38,635 nt of DNA, taken from Actinomycetota bacterium (lineage in GTDB: Bacteria > Actinomycetota > Actinomycetes > Nanopelagicales > Nanopelagicaceae). Made by a program: the position numbers and the translations under genes. The DNA lies in contig JACMQL010000040.1 of NCBI GenBank assembly GCA_014377015.1, positions 1-38,635 of the forward strand. The letters are read 5' to 3'. Shown in pieces: positions 1-7,604 of the stretch; within the stretch, counting starts at the first letter, position 1, and each line of letters starts with the position of its first letter. A model generated the notes under the pieces. It searched no databases. It saw only the letters and a program-made list of their open reading frames with translations, and was not told the origin of the DNA.

Positions 1-547
1 GGGTGCGGTAGGCAAGCGTTCCTGGAATGGATGTGCTCAATTCCTTCCCATCTATGGATGCTGCAATGGTGTCTTTCGGTTTAGTCGGTGTGGATGCTCC
101 CGCAGCAAAACTGATCGGAATCAGTTGGTCTTCACTTCGGTCACGCGAATTGGTGTGATCGAAAGTTAGGAAGATAGAGCACTTATTGACTCCACAATCT
201 GTACCTGCCACATTTCCCGTCACGGCTAGAACAATGTCGGCCGTAGGCGCAAAAGATGCTCCAGGTGAAGTCGAGATCCAGAGCTGACGCGCAGTGTCGC
301 AGAAGTCCTTGGTGTTGCCAGCGCTGACGCCATTAAGACATTGCAAGATGTATAGACCTACGCCAGTCGGGGCAGTGGGAAATGACGAGAGCGCTAAATG
401 AATTTTGGCGCCCGCTGGGTCTAGATTTGCAAGCGGCCCACCATCTGCACGTGTTTTTGCAAAAGCGCTGGTTGGCGAGAGCAGTACTGCTACCAGTGAT
501 AACACAACAAATGCGCGAGTTACTTGTCCAACACGAGATCTTTTCAT
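1..547 (-). CDS. Secreted protein, paralogue of the next gene; C-terminus outside the window
   Basis: The reading frame opens with ATG at 547 and runs off the left edge, so 182 codons are visible. Residues 1-30 form a typical Sec signal peptide: basic MKRSR start, hydrophobic core, and an AFA cleavage site before KTRADG. The mature part holds a segment GVGLYILQCLNG, a WISTSPG motif, and then CGVNKCSIFLTFDHTNSRD followed by LIPISF. The same pattern (GIYLAFC, YWISSNPP, CRKIRCAI, RADHTRDTD, VPIKF) occurs in the protein encoded just upstream, so the two are tandem paralogues. They are divergent from a haem ABC importer, where actinobacteria often carry secreted HtaA-type or related beta-sandwich proteins. 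A role in haem capture is inferred from that context only. The paired cysteines suggest disulfides. Confidence 0.72.
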   Translation of the reverse strand, partial: MKRSRVGQVTRAFVVLSLVAVLLSPTSAFAKTRADGGPLANLDPAGAKIHLALSSFPTAPTGVGLYILQCLNGVSAGNTKDFCDTARQLWISTSPGASFAPTADIVLAVTGNVAGTDCGVNKCSIFLTFDHTNSRDRSEDQLIPISFAAGASTPTKPKDTIAASIDGKELSTSIPGTLAYRT

Positions 548-578
548 TGATAACTCTCCTTGTTTGATTCTTCGTTGA

Positions 579-1088
579 CTACTTGAATTTGATTGGCACG
601 AACATGTCATACGCGCGGTCCGTGTCACGAGTGTGATCGGCTCGAATAGTGATTGCGCATCGGATTTTGCGACAGTCGATCTTTCCGATCACGGGCGAAA
701 TGTGCATTATGTAACTGAAGCGACCCCCAGGCGCAAATTCCTGCGCGACTCCGATTCCGTAGGGTGGCGGGTTGGAGGAGATCCAATAAGACGAATCGCC
801 AACAGCCTCTTTGTTGATTCCTCCACCACAAGGGGTAGGTAGTTCACCCTTTTTAGGTAGCACACAGAATGCTAGGTAGATCCCGATAGTTTCATCAAAG
901 CGTTGTCCCACCACTCGTATCGCCGTGCCCGGCGCTATGACGGTCCTAGACACGGTGAGGATTTCACCGTGGCTTCCTTTAACGTTGATCTGGGTGGATT
1001 TTGTTGCTGCCAAAGCCGCCGCGGAACTTCCCAGCGTCATTGCGATCACGATCACAAACCCAATCCCGATCTTTTTGCGCATTTTCAC
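579..1088 (-). CDS. Secreted beta-rich protein next to haem importer genes
   Basis: 169 residues starting at GTG 1088; an ATG two codons in (1082) is an equally good start. Residues 1-27 are a signal peptide with a KMRKK n-region, a hydrophobic core and ALA before ATKST. The mature domain begins with a strand-rich part (TVSRTVIAPGTAIRVVG) and continues with GIYLAFC, a SSYWISSNPPP motif and a C-terminal CRKIRCAITIRADHT segment. This arrangement resembles small secreted domains found with HtaA/Hmu haem genes in actinobacteria, possibly of neocarzinostatin-like fold; I recognise the pattern but cannot name a family with certainty. It lies 31 bases upstream of its paralogue at the left edge, so the two are probably one operon, and it is divergent from hmuT. 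Function is inferred from this context. Confidence 0.75.
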   Translation of the reverse strand: MKMRKKIGIGFVIVIAMTLGSSAAALAATKSTQINVKGSHGEILTVSRTVIAPGTAIRVVGQRFDETIGIYLAFCVLPKKGELPTPCGGGINKEAVGDSSYWISSNPPPYGIGVAQEFAPGGRFSYIMHISPVIGKIDCRKIRCAITIRADHTRDTDRAYDMFVPIKFK

Positions 1089-1117
1089 ACTCTAGGGCAG
1101 CGGCGCGCAAACCTTGT

Positions 1118-1148
1118 CCGACAGCTTTTTACGCACTGTCGGCATAAT
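1118..1148. promoter_or_regulatory. Inverted repeat plus -10-like box between the haem genes
   Basis: CCGACAG at 1118-1124 and its exact complement CTGTCGG at 1136-1142 are separated by 11 bases in the gap between the divergent secreted gene and hmuT. A CATAAT hexamer at 1143-1148 lies 18 bases before the hmuT ATG and could be its -10 box. The repeat may be an operator for a metal- or haem-responsive repressor, or just a hairpin. It does not match the DtxR/IdeR iron box. Confidence 0.35.
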
Positions 1149-1166
1149 CTTTGGCACACTACGAAA

Positions 1167-2108
1167 ATGCGATCAGCACGCGTGAAACAGATTCTGTCAG
1201 TGGTCCTTGCGACCGCCTTGCTGACCGGGTGCGCGTCAATCTCTACTACGAATTCGGCCACGGCTGAAATCAACATCAGCCAATCTGATGTTGAGGCCAT
1301 ATTCGTCGCTCCTGCGAAAGTTCCCAAGCAACTCAGAATCATTGCCCTGGCAAACGGGAGTGCGGAGATTGTTGCCGCGATGGGAATGCGCGATTTCTTG
1401 GTCGGACGCGATGTCGCAAGTTCGGAGAAATTCCTGGAGCGGGTTCCTGTGGTGACATCGGGACACCAAGTAATTCCAGAGCGGGTGATTGCACTTCGCC
1501 CCGACGTAGTTTTGATTGACTCCGCAACGGGCCCGGCAAGTGCAATTGATGTACTCAAAAAGAGCAAAATTAAACTGAGCATAATTGATGATGCATGGAC
1601 ACTTGCAGATATCTCGAAAAAAATCATGGCCATCGGAGGCGCGATTGGTGAAGTTGAGACAGCGCGTGTGCTAAATCAAAAGATTTCGCAATCAATTTCG
1701 AATGCACAGTTAAAAACAGATGTGCATCCGAGAATTGCCTTCCTTTATTTGCGCGGGACGAGCTCCATCTACCTAATGGGTGGTCCGGGATCAGGTGCAG
1801 ATTCTTTGATACGTGCAATTGGGGCTATCGATGTCGGCGCCGATTCGCTGCCGCACGCCTTCAATTCCCTTACCAGCGAGGCCCTCGTAAAAGCTCGGCC
1901 AGATATCCTCTTGGTTATGACAAAGGGACTTGGATCTGTTGGCGGTATCGATGGATTAATGTCATTGCCAGGGGTGGCTCAGACTCCGGCGGGGAAATCC
2001 CGCCGAGTTATTTCCGTGGACGATTCTCTTTTACTTTCATTCGGACCGAGAACTCCAGCACTGTTATCGCGGTTGGCCGTGGATGTATCCCGCGCGATGA
2101 ACTCGTGA
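1167..2108 (+). CDS. hmuT: Haem-type ABC importer, substrate-binding lipoprotein HmuT
   Basis: 313 residues from ATG 1167. The frame stays open upstream to about 903, but only this start gives a lipoprotein signal: MRSARVKQ, a hydrophobic stretch, then lipobox LLTGC with the lipidated Cys at about residue 20. The rest is a class III periplasmic-binding fold: an N-terminal lobe beginning RIIALANGSAEIVAAMG, a long linking helix near the middle, then FLYLRGTSSIYLMGGPGSGA and LVMTKGLGSVGGIDGLMSL. The last two stretches and the near-terminal LLLSFGPRTPALL are strongly reminiscent of HmuT proteins that bind haem at the actinobacterial surface. It overlaps hmuU by four bases, indicating translational coupling, and heads a three-gene operon. 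A corrinoid or siderophore substrate cannot be excluded. Confidence 0.88.
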   Translation: MRSARVKQILSVVLATALLTGCASISTTNSATAEINISQSDVEAIFVAPAKVPKQLRIIALANGSAEIVAAMGMRDFLVGRDVASSEKFLERVPVVTSGHQVIPERVIALRPDVVLIDSATGPASAIDVLKKSKIKLSIIDDAWTLADISKKIMAIGGAIGEVETARVLNQKISQSISNAQLKTDVHPRIAFLYLRGTSSIYLMGGPGSGADSLIRAIGAIDVGADSLPHAFNSLTSEALVKARPDILLVMTKGLGSVGGIDGLMSLPGVAQTPAGKSRRVISVDDSLLLSFGPRTPALLSRLAVDVSRAMNS

Positions 2109-3139
2109 AAACTTCACGGTCGACTAACCGGAGGCGACCAGCGGTAGCGTGGTTGACGGTTGGCTACTCCATCGCCGTAACGTTCTCAATCATCGTCGCC
2201 TTGAATTTCGGAGCCGCGCATCTGGATCATTTATGGCATGTTCTCCTGCACCCGAATGATGGTGCTTTCGCCGCCGAACGCGACATCTTGTGGCAGATAC
2301 GAATCCCGAGAATTATCACGGCACTATTCATAGGTGCCGCACTCGGAGTCGCTGGAGTGATGGCACAAGGTGCGGTTAATAATCCATTGGCGGAACCGGC
2401 AATCTTGGGCACATCGGCGGGTGCGGCATTCGGGGTGCTTATCGGGCTGCTTTTCAATTTAGCCACGATCGGTTCCATTTCCGCGATTGTCTTTGGAATA
2501 GTCGGCGGGGTCGCTGCGTCATTTATTACTTTTTATTTATCAAAATCTCGCGACGGGCAAGCCTCTGTGGTTCTCATAATTGTCGGAATTGCAGTATCAG
2601 CCTCAATTTCTGCTTTCGTGGGCATCACTACTTCGATGGTTTCCCGCCCCGATGCACGTTCTGTTTCATTTTGGACATGGGGTTCGCTGGCTCTTACAAC
2701 TAACGACAATCTCAAGGTGCTGATTCCGATTGTCATCGCGGGAGTCGTTATCGCATGGGCATTTGCCCCTCGTCTTGACTTGCTTTCTCTCGGTGATTCG
2801 ACCGCACGCAATATCGGTCTGGACCCACGTCGAGTACGCCGGGTCGCAATTTTCACGCTCTCTATCTTGGTTGCAGCTTCCGTGAGCACTGTCGGATTTA
2901 TTGCCTTTCTCGGACTGGCAGCTCCACACATTGGTCGACTTGGATTCGGACCGCGACATCGTCCGCTTGTATTGCATAGCGCCCTGATCGGCTCACTTAT
3001 TCTGCTGGTGGCAGATACTGGAGCACGCACGCTTGCCGCACCGCAAGAGCTTCCCATCGGGCTGATCACGGCTTTGATCGGCGCCCCGATATTAATTCTG
3101 CTGGTGCGAAGGAATCTAGAGTTATGGCGGCAACAATGA
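2105..3139 (+). CDS. hmuU: Haem-type ABC importer, FecCD-family permease HmuU
   Basis: 344 residues starting at GTG 2105, whose GTGA overlaps the hmuT stop. It is a multi-helix membrane protein of the FecCD/BtuC permease family (usual length about 330-350). Family marks are WQIRIPRIITALFIGAALGVAG near residues 44-66, QGAVNNPLAEPAILGTSAGA near 88-107, and FIAFLGLAAPHIGRLGFGP near 265-285, which includes the coupling region that contacts the ATPase. Hydrophobic helices fill most of the remainder. It should form the transmembrane dimer that takes substrate from HmuT. Substrate identity rests on HmuT and the neighbouring secreted proteins. Confidence 0.9.
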   Translation: MKTSRSTNRRRPAVAWLTVGYSIAVTFSIIVALNFGAAHLDHLWHVLLHPNDGAFAAERDILWQIRIPRIITALFIGAALGVAGVMAQGAVNNPLAEPAILGTSAGAAFGVLIGLLFNLATIGSISAIVFGIVGGVAASFITFYLSKSRDGQASVVLIIVGIAVSASISAFVGITTSMVSRPDARSVSFWTWGSLALTTNDNLKVLIPIVIAGVVIAWAFAPRLDLLSLGDSTARNIGLDPRRVRRVAIFTLSILVAASVSTVGFIAFLGLAAPHIGRLGFGPRHRPLVLHSALIGSLILLVADTGARTLAAPQELPIGLITALIGAPILILLVRRNLELWRQQ

Positions 3140-3756
3140 TCTCCGCCCACGGCATCACACTGAAAAGAAATGACAAGACAATTGCCGAGAAATTTTCGAT
3201 AGACATTTTGGCGGGCAAAATTCAAGCACTTATCGGCCCAAACGGTTGTGGTAAGAGTACGGCCCTGTCAGCGATCGCGGGGGAGAGAGACTTATACGCC
3301 GGTGATATTTCTTACGATGGGCTTGATTTGAAGGCATTGTCGATCGAGCAACTCGCACAAAGGCGTTCTGTGGTGGCGCAGAGCCAGCGTTATTCCTTAG
3401 GTTTCAAAGTGAACGAAATCTTAGAGATGGCCACTTTGGTCTCTGGAACAGCGCACGACATTGAAACTTCAATAGCGGCACTCGACATCGCCTCTCTTCT
3501 GGATCGCAAAGTTACATCTCTTTCAGGAGGCGAACAGCAACGCGTATCCATCGCGATGGGGCTGGCGCAAGGCACTCCATACTTCTTGTTGGACGAGCCC
3601 TTTTCTGCGCAAGACGTTGAAAGCGTAAGTCGTATTTGCAACCACCTGCGCAAACTGGCCGACAGCGGTAAAGGTATTCTCGTAGTAGCTCATATGCCTG
3701 ATTCTGATTTGAGGTGGTGTGACGAAATTGTGCGGTTCCCAACCATGCCAAACTAA
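3124..3756 (+). CDS. hmuV: Haem-type ABC importer, ATP-binding protein HmuV
   Basis: 210 residues; ATG 3124 lies inside the end of hmuU, a 16-base overlap. All ABC ATPase motifs are present in order: Walker A GPNGCGKST at residues 38-46, signature LSGGEQQR, Walker B YFLLDEP, D-loop SAQD and H-loop VVAHMPD. It powers the HmuU permease. At 210 residues it is shorter than most HmuV/FecE proteins (about 250-270); the part missing is the C-terminal tail after the H-loop, not a catalytic motif, so it should be active. Its stop codon overlaps the stop of the convergent Nudix gene. Confidence 0.88.
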   Translation: MAATMISAHGITLKRNDKTIAEKFSIDILAGKIQALIGPNGCGKSTALSAIAGERDLYAGDISYDGLDLKALSIEQLAQRRSVVAQSQRYSLGFKVNEILEMATLVSGTAHDIETSIAALDIASLLDRKVTSLSGGEQQRVSIAMGLAQGTPYFLLDEPFSAQDVESVSRICNHLRKLADSGKGILVVAHMPDSDLRWCDEIVRFPTMPN

Positions 3757-4223
3757 GTTTCAGTAGCCAACTGCGTTTGAATAATTTCGTAAACTGAGGG
3801 CCACGACTTAGCAAAACTTGGATGTAATAACATCGAATCTATTTCTGACCAACGGACCCAGCGAAGTTCTTGGGATTCATCGTTCATGTTGTGCGGAATA
3901 AGCTCTGGCTTGGCCGTAGCAATGACCGTGTCATAACGCCAATCCAGATGGTCGTCCGTGTGAATTTGTACCGGAGTCATAAGTTCAGCTTCAATGCCAG
4001 TTTCCTCGATTGCCTCACGTACTGCGGCGTCAATCATGCTTTCGTGGGAATCTCGCGCCCCGCCGGGAATTCCCCATGTGTTTCCGTTGTGCACCCACTC
4101 TGCTCGATGTTGCAATAGAAGCGTGTCCTCTCGAACTAACAGCAATCCAGCCGCTCCGTTGAGTCCCCAATGTTTGTTACCGCATCGACACTGAACCCAC
4201 CCGTCTCCGTCACGATGCACCAT
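3753..4223 (-). CDS. Nudix hydrolase
   Basis: 156 residues. A complete Nudix box (G-x5-E-x7-RE-x2-EE-x-G-hydrophobic) spans residues 55-77 with REAIEETGI at its end; the glutamates coordinate the metal that hydrolyses nucleoside-diphosphate-linked substrates. The N-terminus carries CRCGNKHWG (12-20) leading into the first Nudix strand, an arrangement seen in a common actinobacterial subgroup. The substrate cannot be told from sequence; candidates are oxidised dNTPs, ADP-ribose or NADH. The gene is convergent with hmuV, sharing four bases, and is divergent from the PKD-like gene. It shows no functional link to the haem genes. Confidence 0.88.
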   Translation of the reverse strand: MVHRDGDGWVQCRCGNKHWGLNGAAGLLLVREDTLLLQHRAEWVHNGNTWGIPGGARDSHESMIDAAVREAIEETGIEAELMTPVQIHTDDHLDWRYDTVIATAKPELIPHNMNDESQELRWVRWSEIDSMLLHPSFAKSWPSVYEIIQTQLATET

Positions 4224-4311
4224 GAGCTCACTCTATGACTCCACCTGACCACTTTCCACATGAGAGGACTAAGCGAGCATTGGCGTTGTGCCGAACTTTT
4301 ACTCTGCTTTC

Positions 4312-5106
4312 ATGCGAAATGAATTTAAAGCTCCGTCTACATTGGTATTTTTCACAATACTTACCTTTTCCCTCTCTGTGTTTGGTCCGCTGGCGACGGC
4401 CGACGCGCAAGATTGTGTCGCTTCGGCTTGTATCTCCGTCTATACACAGGATGGTCAAATAGTTATTGAGGGTAAAAAGAACGCCCCCGCCCGCGTAGTG
4501 CGCACACAACCTCGGGCGACTCGAAAACGTACGCCGACTTCAACTTCAACACACCGGGCGACTCCAACACACCGGGCAACACCTACGCCGAAAATCTCGT
4601 TACGGGCAAGGTCGCGCACGATACCGCGCACGATACCGCGCGTTGCTCGTAAGTCTGTGATCCGTAAAGTGATTCGCACCGCAGTAGAGTCGGTGAGTTT
4701 AAATGACAGATTGGTGAAGTTGCTGCCTACCGCAAATATTTCACAGCAACCAGACACTGGCGCGGTGATCGGCGTTCCCGTTATTTATTGGTGCAACCTA
4801 CCCGGCGTATTTAGTTCGAAAGTTTCTATCATCGGCGAAGTTATTGACGTAACTATGCGGCCAACATTTTTCTGGAGTTTTGGCGATGGATCGATCAAGT
4901 TGACAACAGAATCCGGGGCGCCGTATCCAAGCATGGATATTGCGCACGTTTATTCACGAACTGGGATCTATCCAGTCGTCTTGGTTTCGGTCTGGGCCGG
5001 CACATGGGTTCACAATGGAGTGGCCCGCGCGATCACTGGCCAAATTCGCAAGACCTCAGTGGCTTTTGTGCAGGTGGGACCAGCGCCCACTATCTTCAAA
5101 AGGTGA
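4312..5106 (+). CDS. Secreted PKD-like protein with basic Thr/Pro/Arg-rich linker
   Basis: 264 residues from ATG 4312; a GTG eight codons upstream (4288) is an alternative and neither has a clear ribosome site. A signal peptide (MRNEFK start, hydrophobic core, end near ATADA) is followed by a short Cys-containing segment, then a very basic Thr/Pro/Arg-rich stretch at about residues 60-123 with internal repeats. The C-terminal half includes FFWSFGDGS (about 185-193) and HVYSRTGIYPVVL, the two hallmarks of a PKD beta-sandwich. Such proteins are usually exported and involved in wall or surface binding. The basic linker could bind teichoic acid, peptidoglycan or DNA; that is inference. No operon partner is evident. 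Confidence 0.75.
   Translation: MRNEFKAPSTLVFFTILTFSLSVFGPLATADAQDCVASACISVYTQDGQIVIEGKKNAPARVVRTQPRATRKRTPTSTSTHRATPTHRATPTPKISLRARSRTIPRTIPRVARKSVIRKVIRTAVESVSLNDRLVKLLPTANISQQPDTGAVIGVPVIYWCNLPGVFSSKVSIIGEVIDVTMRPTFFWSFGDGSIKLTTESGAPYPSMDIAHVYSRTGIYPVVLVSVWAGTWVHNGVARAITGQIRKTSVAFVQVGPAPTIFKR
4547..4637 (+). repeat. Short tandem repeats in the linker of the PKD-like gene
   Basis: CAACACACCGGGC occurs at 4547-4559 and again at 4565-4577 (period 18), encoding repeated HRATPT. GCGCACGATACC occurs twice back to back at 4614-4637, encoding repeated RTIP. These are in-frame (18 and 12 bases), so copy-number change by slippage would alter linker length without a frameshift. Confidence 0.75.
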
Positions 5107-5185
5107 TTAGCACATCAACTCGGCCATCCACAGTCACTTTGTAAAGTCGTCATCAGGGTCGTATGCAGAGTGAAATCTTGCGCCT

Positions 5186-6202
5186 ATGACAACACTTACA
5201 TCACCTCATGATTTACTTGCGGCAGTTCCATTTCTGATCGGCTATCACCCTACTGACTCACTTGTCCTAGTTTCGATCAAAGAGGATTCGGTAGGAATGG
5301 CCATGCGTGTCGATTATCCAATTATCGTCGACTCTGAATTTGCGACCGCAGCTGATCTTCTGGTCGCGCATCTTGCGAAGGAGGAATCCGGGAGCGCTCT
5401 CCTTATTGCTTATGTTCCAGATGAACGCGAGGATGGCGAAAGGGTCCTCATCGAATTATCACTTTCACTCGAACGCGCTGGCATTGCGCTTCAAGAGGCA
5501 CTTCTAATTTGGCGTGGGCGTTGGCGATCCACGCTATGCGAAGATTGCCTGTGCTGTCCGCCCGAGGGACGGGCGCTTCCTGAAATCTCAATGTCGCGAA
5601 TAGCCGTCGAACAAGTGGCGCAAGGTCGGCTAATGCCATTCACTAATCTCAAGGACTTAACAGATTCAATCTCCAGTCTGCCGCTCTCCCTCGACCTGGA
5701 ATTCATCGGAAGTGTTGAAGAATCGTGCTTCAACGACGATTGTGACAATCTTCAGGAACGTCAAAGGGAAGGCGCCGTTGGCGTCATTGATCTGATCTCC
5801 AGGTTTATTGCTGGCTCTCTCGGAGAGGATTTCACGCACGAGCAAGCGATCTGCGCCAGAGTCATTGGGCGAATGTCGGATATTCAGGTCCGTGATTTCG
5901 CGCTCGGCTCGCACAATGAAGCGACGTTGGATATCTACTGGAGCATGTGGCGTTACCTGACGAGAATCGCCCCCGTTGGTCGGGTAGCTCCGCTGGCATC
6001 TCTACTTGCTGCTGTCTCGTATGAAAAAGGCGATGGCGCCCTTGCGCACCGCGCCTTGGATAGAGCCCTCGAAGACGACCCTGCATATTCATTAGCATTG
6101 TTGTTGCGCCGTGTTTTTAGCGCGGGTTGGCCACCCGAGTCTTTCGCTCAGATGCGCAGGGACCTCCATCCCAAAGTATGCGAGGCAATATTCGGCACCT
6201 GA
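5186..6202 (+). CDS. DUF4192 family protein
   Basis: 338 residues from ATG 5186. The N-terminus LLAAVPFLIGYHPTDSLVLVSI is the recognisable start of DUF4192, an actinobacterial family of unknown function. The usual family features follow: an alpha/beta domain with LLIAYVPDERED, a WRGRWRSTLCEDCLCCP segment carrying three close cysteines, and an all-helical C-terminal part with WRYLTRIAPVGRVAPLASLLAAVSYEKGDGALAHRALDRALEDDP split over two helices, typical of a TPR-like end. No catalytic motif is visible. DUF4192 genes are often found near sigA/parE in actinobacteria, as here. It is followed by the metX regulatory region and probably ends its own transcript. Confidence 0.85.
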   Translation: MTTLTSPHDLLAAVPFLIGYHPTDSLVLVSIKEDSVGMAMRVDYPIIVDSEFATAADLLVAHLAKEESGSALLIAYVPDEREDGERVLIELSLSLERAGIALQEALLIWRGRWRSTLCEDCLCCPPEGRALPEISMSRIAVEQVAQGRLMPFTNLKDLTDSISSLPLSLDLEFIGSVEESCFNDDCDNLQERQREGAVGVIDLISRFIAGSLGEDFTHEQAICARVIGRMSDIQVRDFALGSHNEATLDIYWSMWRYLTRIAPVGRVAPLASLLAAVSYEKGDGALAHRALDRALEDDPAYSLALLLRRVFSAGWPPESFAQMRRDLHPKVCEAIFGT

Positions 6203-6234
6203 ATTTAAAGTATCTCGGGAGGAAAAAGTGCTTT

Positions 6235-6262
6235 TTGAGTCATGAGACAAGTACCGTAGAAT
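6235..6262 (+). promoter_or_regulatory. Predicted promoter of metX
   Basis: TTGAGT at 6235-6240 and TAGAAT at 6257-6262 are separated by 16 bases, a good match to a principal sigma factor promoter. Transcription would begin near 6269, exactly where the SAM-IV aptamer begins, which supports both calls. Confidence 0.6.
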
Positions 6263-6268
6263 CCGACG

Positions 6269-6382
6269 CAGGTCATGAGTTCCAGGTACAAGCCCCGGCT
6301 AACTGGACGGCAACCCTCCATCGCGGTGGGGTGCTCCGGGTGAAGACCTGGTCGGCGCGTTATGTGCCGACAAGCGCGGAGG
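6269..6382 (+). ncRNA. SAM-IV riboswitch in the metX leader
   Basis: The leader matches the SAM-IV class, an actinobacterial S-adenosylmethionine aptamer. Closing helix P1 is CAGGTC 6269-6274 with GACCTG 6345-6350. P2 is TCCAG 6281-6285 with CTGGA 6303-6307. The family core AAGCCCCGGCT and GGCAACCCTCC is present, and CCCGG in the P2 loop can pair with CCGGG 6336-6340 as the first pseudoknot. A downstream hairpin pairs GTCGGC 6351-6356 with GCCGAC 6366-6371. The 3' CGCG at 6375-6378 can pair with the P3 loop and touches the ribosome site GGAGG 6378-6382. SAM binding is therefore expected to hide the ribosome site and reduce MetX translation when methionine is plentiful. Confidence 0.9.
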
Positions 6383-6388
6383 TCTAGT

Positions 6389-7465
6389 GTGACATTACAA
6401 GGAGTAGGCACAACAGGTGCGTGGTTGGAAAGCCATGACCGTGGCGAGCGCACATTTGTCAGCATCGGAGATCTAGTTCTAGAAAACGCAGAAATTTTGC
6501 GCGACGTGACTATTTGCTATCAAAGTTGGGGCACAATCAATCAGGCTCGCGACAATGTGATTTTAGTTAATCATGCATTGACGGGATGGTCGGATGTTCC
6601 AGGTTGGTGGCCGTCAATGGTCGGGCCCGGGCTACCGTTTGACACTAATAAATATTTCATCCTCTGCCCCAATGTCATCGGCGGCTGCCAAGGCAGCACT
6701 GGACCTTCAAGTGTGGCTCCGGACGGTCGCCGTTACGGGTCGAGATTTCCTGCAATCACAATTCGCGACATGGTCGCAGCGGAGTTAGCTTTCAGCGATG
6801 TATTAGGAATTAAAAAATATCGCCTAGCCGTGGGACCTTCGTTGGGGGGGATGCGCTCGCTTGAATGGGCTGTTCAGCACCCCGATCGAGTAGATGCCAT
6901 CTGTACCATCGGATCGTCGGCAGTTGCCACGGGAGACCAAATTGGAACCGCTTCGATTCAGATTCGTGCAATTAAGTCCGACCCACATTTTCTGGCTGGC
7001 GATTATTACGAGCAAGCCTTGGGACCGCACGAGGGGATGGGGATTGCACGTCGAATTGCCCACCTCACCTACCGCACTGAAGCAGAGATGGATGTTCGAT
7101 TTGGGCGTGAATTGCAAGGTGATGAGACTGGTCGATACGCGGTGGAATCGTACTTAGACCACCAGGCAGCGAAATTGGCGCAGCGTTTCGACGCTAATAC
7201 CTATATCGCTCTCACCGAAGCAATGAACTCACATGACATCGGACGCGAGCGCGGGGGAGTTGCCGTTGCACTAGCTGGCATCACTATCCCCGTCAGCGTC
7301 GTTTCCATCGACACTGACCGACTCTTTCCGCCCCGCCTGCAAGCCGAAATTGCCGATCTAGTACCGAAGTCTGTTCTGACGACCATCAGTTCGCCCTTTG
7401 GCCACGATGGTTTTCTTGTGGAAGTTGAAGCGGTTGGCGCAGCTATCACTCACGCTTTGACGTGA
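6389..7465 (+). CDS. metX: Homoserine O-acetyltransferase
   Basis: 358 residues starting at GTG 6389, chosen because GGAGG lies six bases upstream; a longer frame from ATG 6362 would run through the riboswitch. MetX transfers acetyl from acetyl-CoA to homoserine in methionine synthesis. It is an alpha/beta hydrolase: oxyanion region NHALTGWSD, nucleophile motif GPSLGGM with Ser151, then IDTDRLFPP with the catalytic Asp and FGHDGFL with the catalytic His near the C-terminus. Length fits the family (350-380). No metY partner is in the window; the gene stands alone under the SAM-IV riboswitch. An O-succinyltransferase activity, found in some MetX proteins, cannot be excluded. Confidence 0.93.
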   Translation: MTLQGVGTTGAWLESHDRGERTFVSIGDLVLENAEILRDVTICYQSWGTINQARDNVILVNHALTGWSDVPGWWPSMVGPGLPFDTNKYFILCPNVIGGCQGSTGPSSVAPDGRRYGSRFPAITIRDMVAAELAFSDVLGIKKYRLAVGPSLGGMRSLEWAVQHPDRVDAICTIGSSAVATGDQIGTASIQIRAIKSDPHFLAGDYYEQALGPHEGMGIARRIAHLTYRTEAEMDVRFGRELQGDETGRYAVESYLDHQAAKLAQRFDANTYIALTEAMNSHDIGRERGGVAVALAGITIPVSVVSIDTDRLFPPRLQAEIADLVPKSVLTTISSPFGHDGFLVEVEAVGAAITHALT

Positions 7466-7538
7466 TCTCTCAGGTAGCGGTCGAGGGTTTGCCCACGGTT
7501 AGCGTGGCGCGGATGTGCATTTATGCCTGTGGATAAAT

Positions 7539-7544
7539 TATAAT
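7539..7544 (+). promoter_or_regulatory. Perfect -10 box (TATAAT) of sigA
   Basis: A consensus TATAAT directly abuts an ATG at 7545. Transcription would begin near 7551, after that ATG, which argues that the sigA start is the downstream GTG 7605. No strong -35 is visible. Confidence 0.6.
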
Positions 7545-7604
7545 ATGGATATCGCTTCTTCGCGGTCGAGGGTTCGATCAGCGAAGTCAAAACAAAGGAC
7601 TGCT

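Noticed and set aside
903-1166. Upstream extension of the hmuT frame
   Set aside because: It overlaps the divergent secreted gene and would destroy the lipoprotein signal that begins at ATG 1167.
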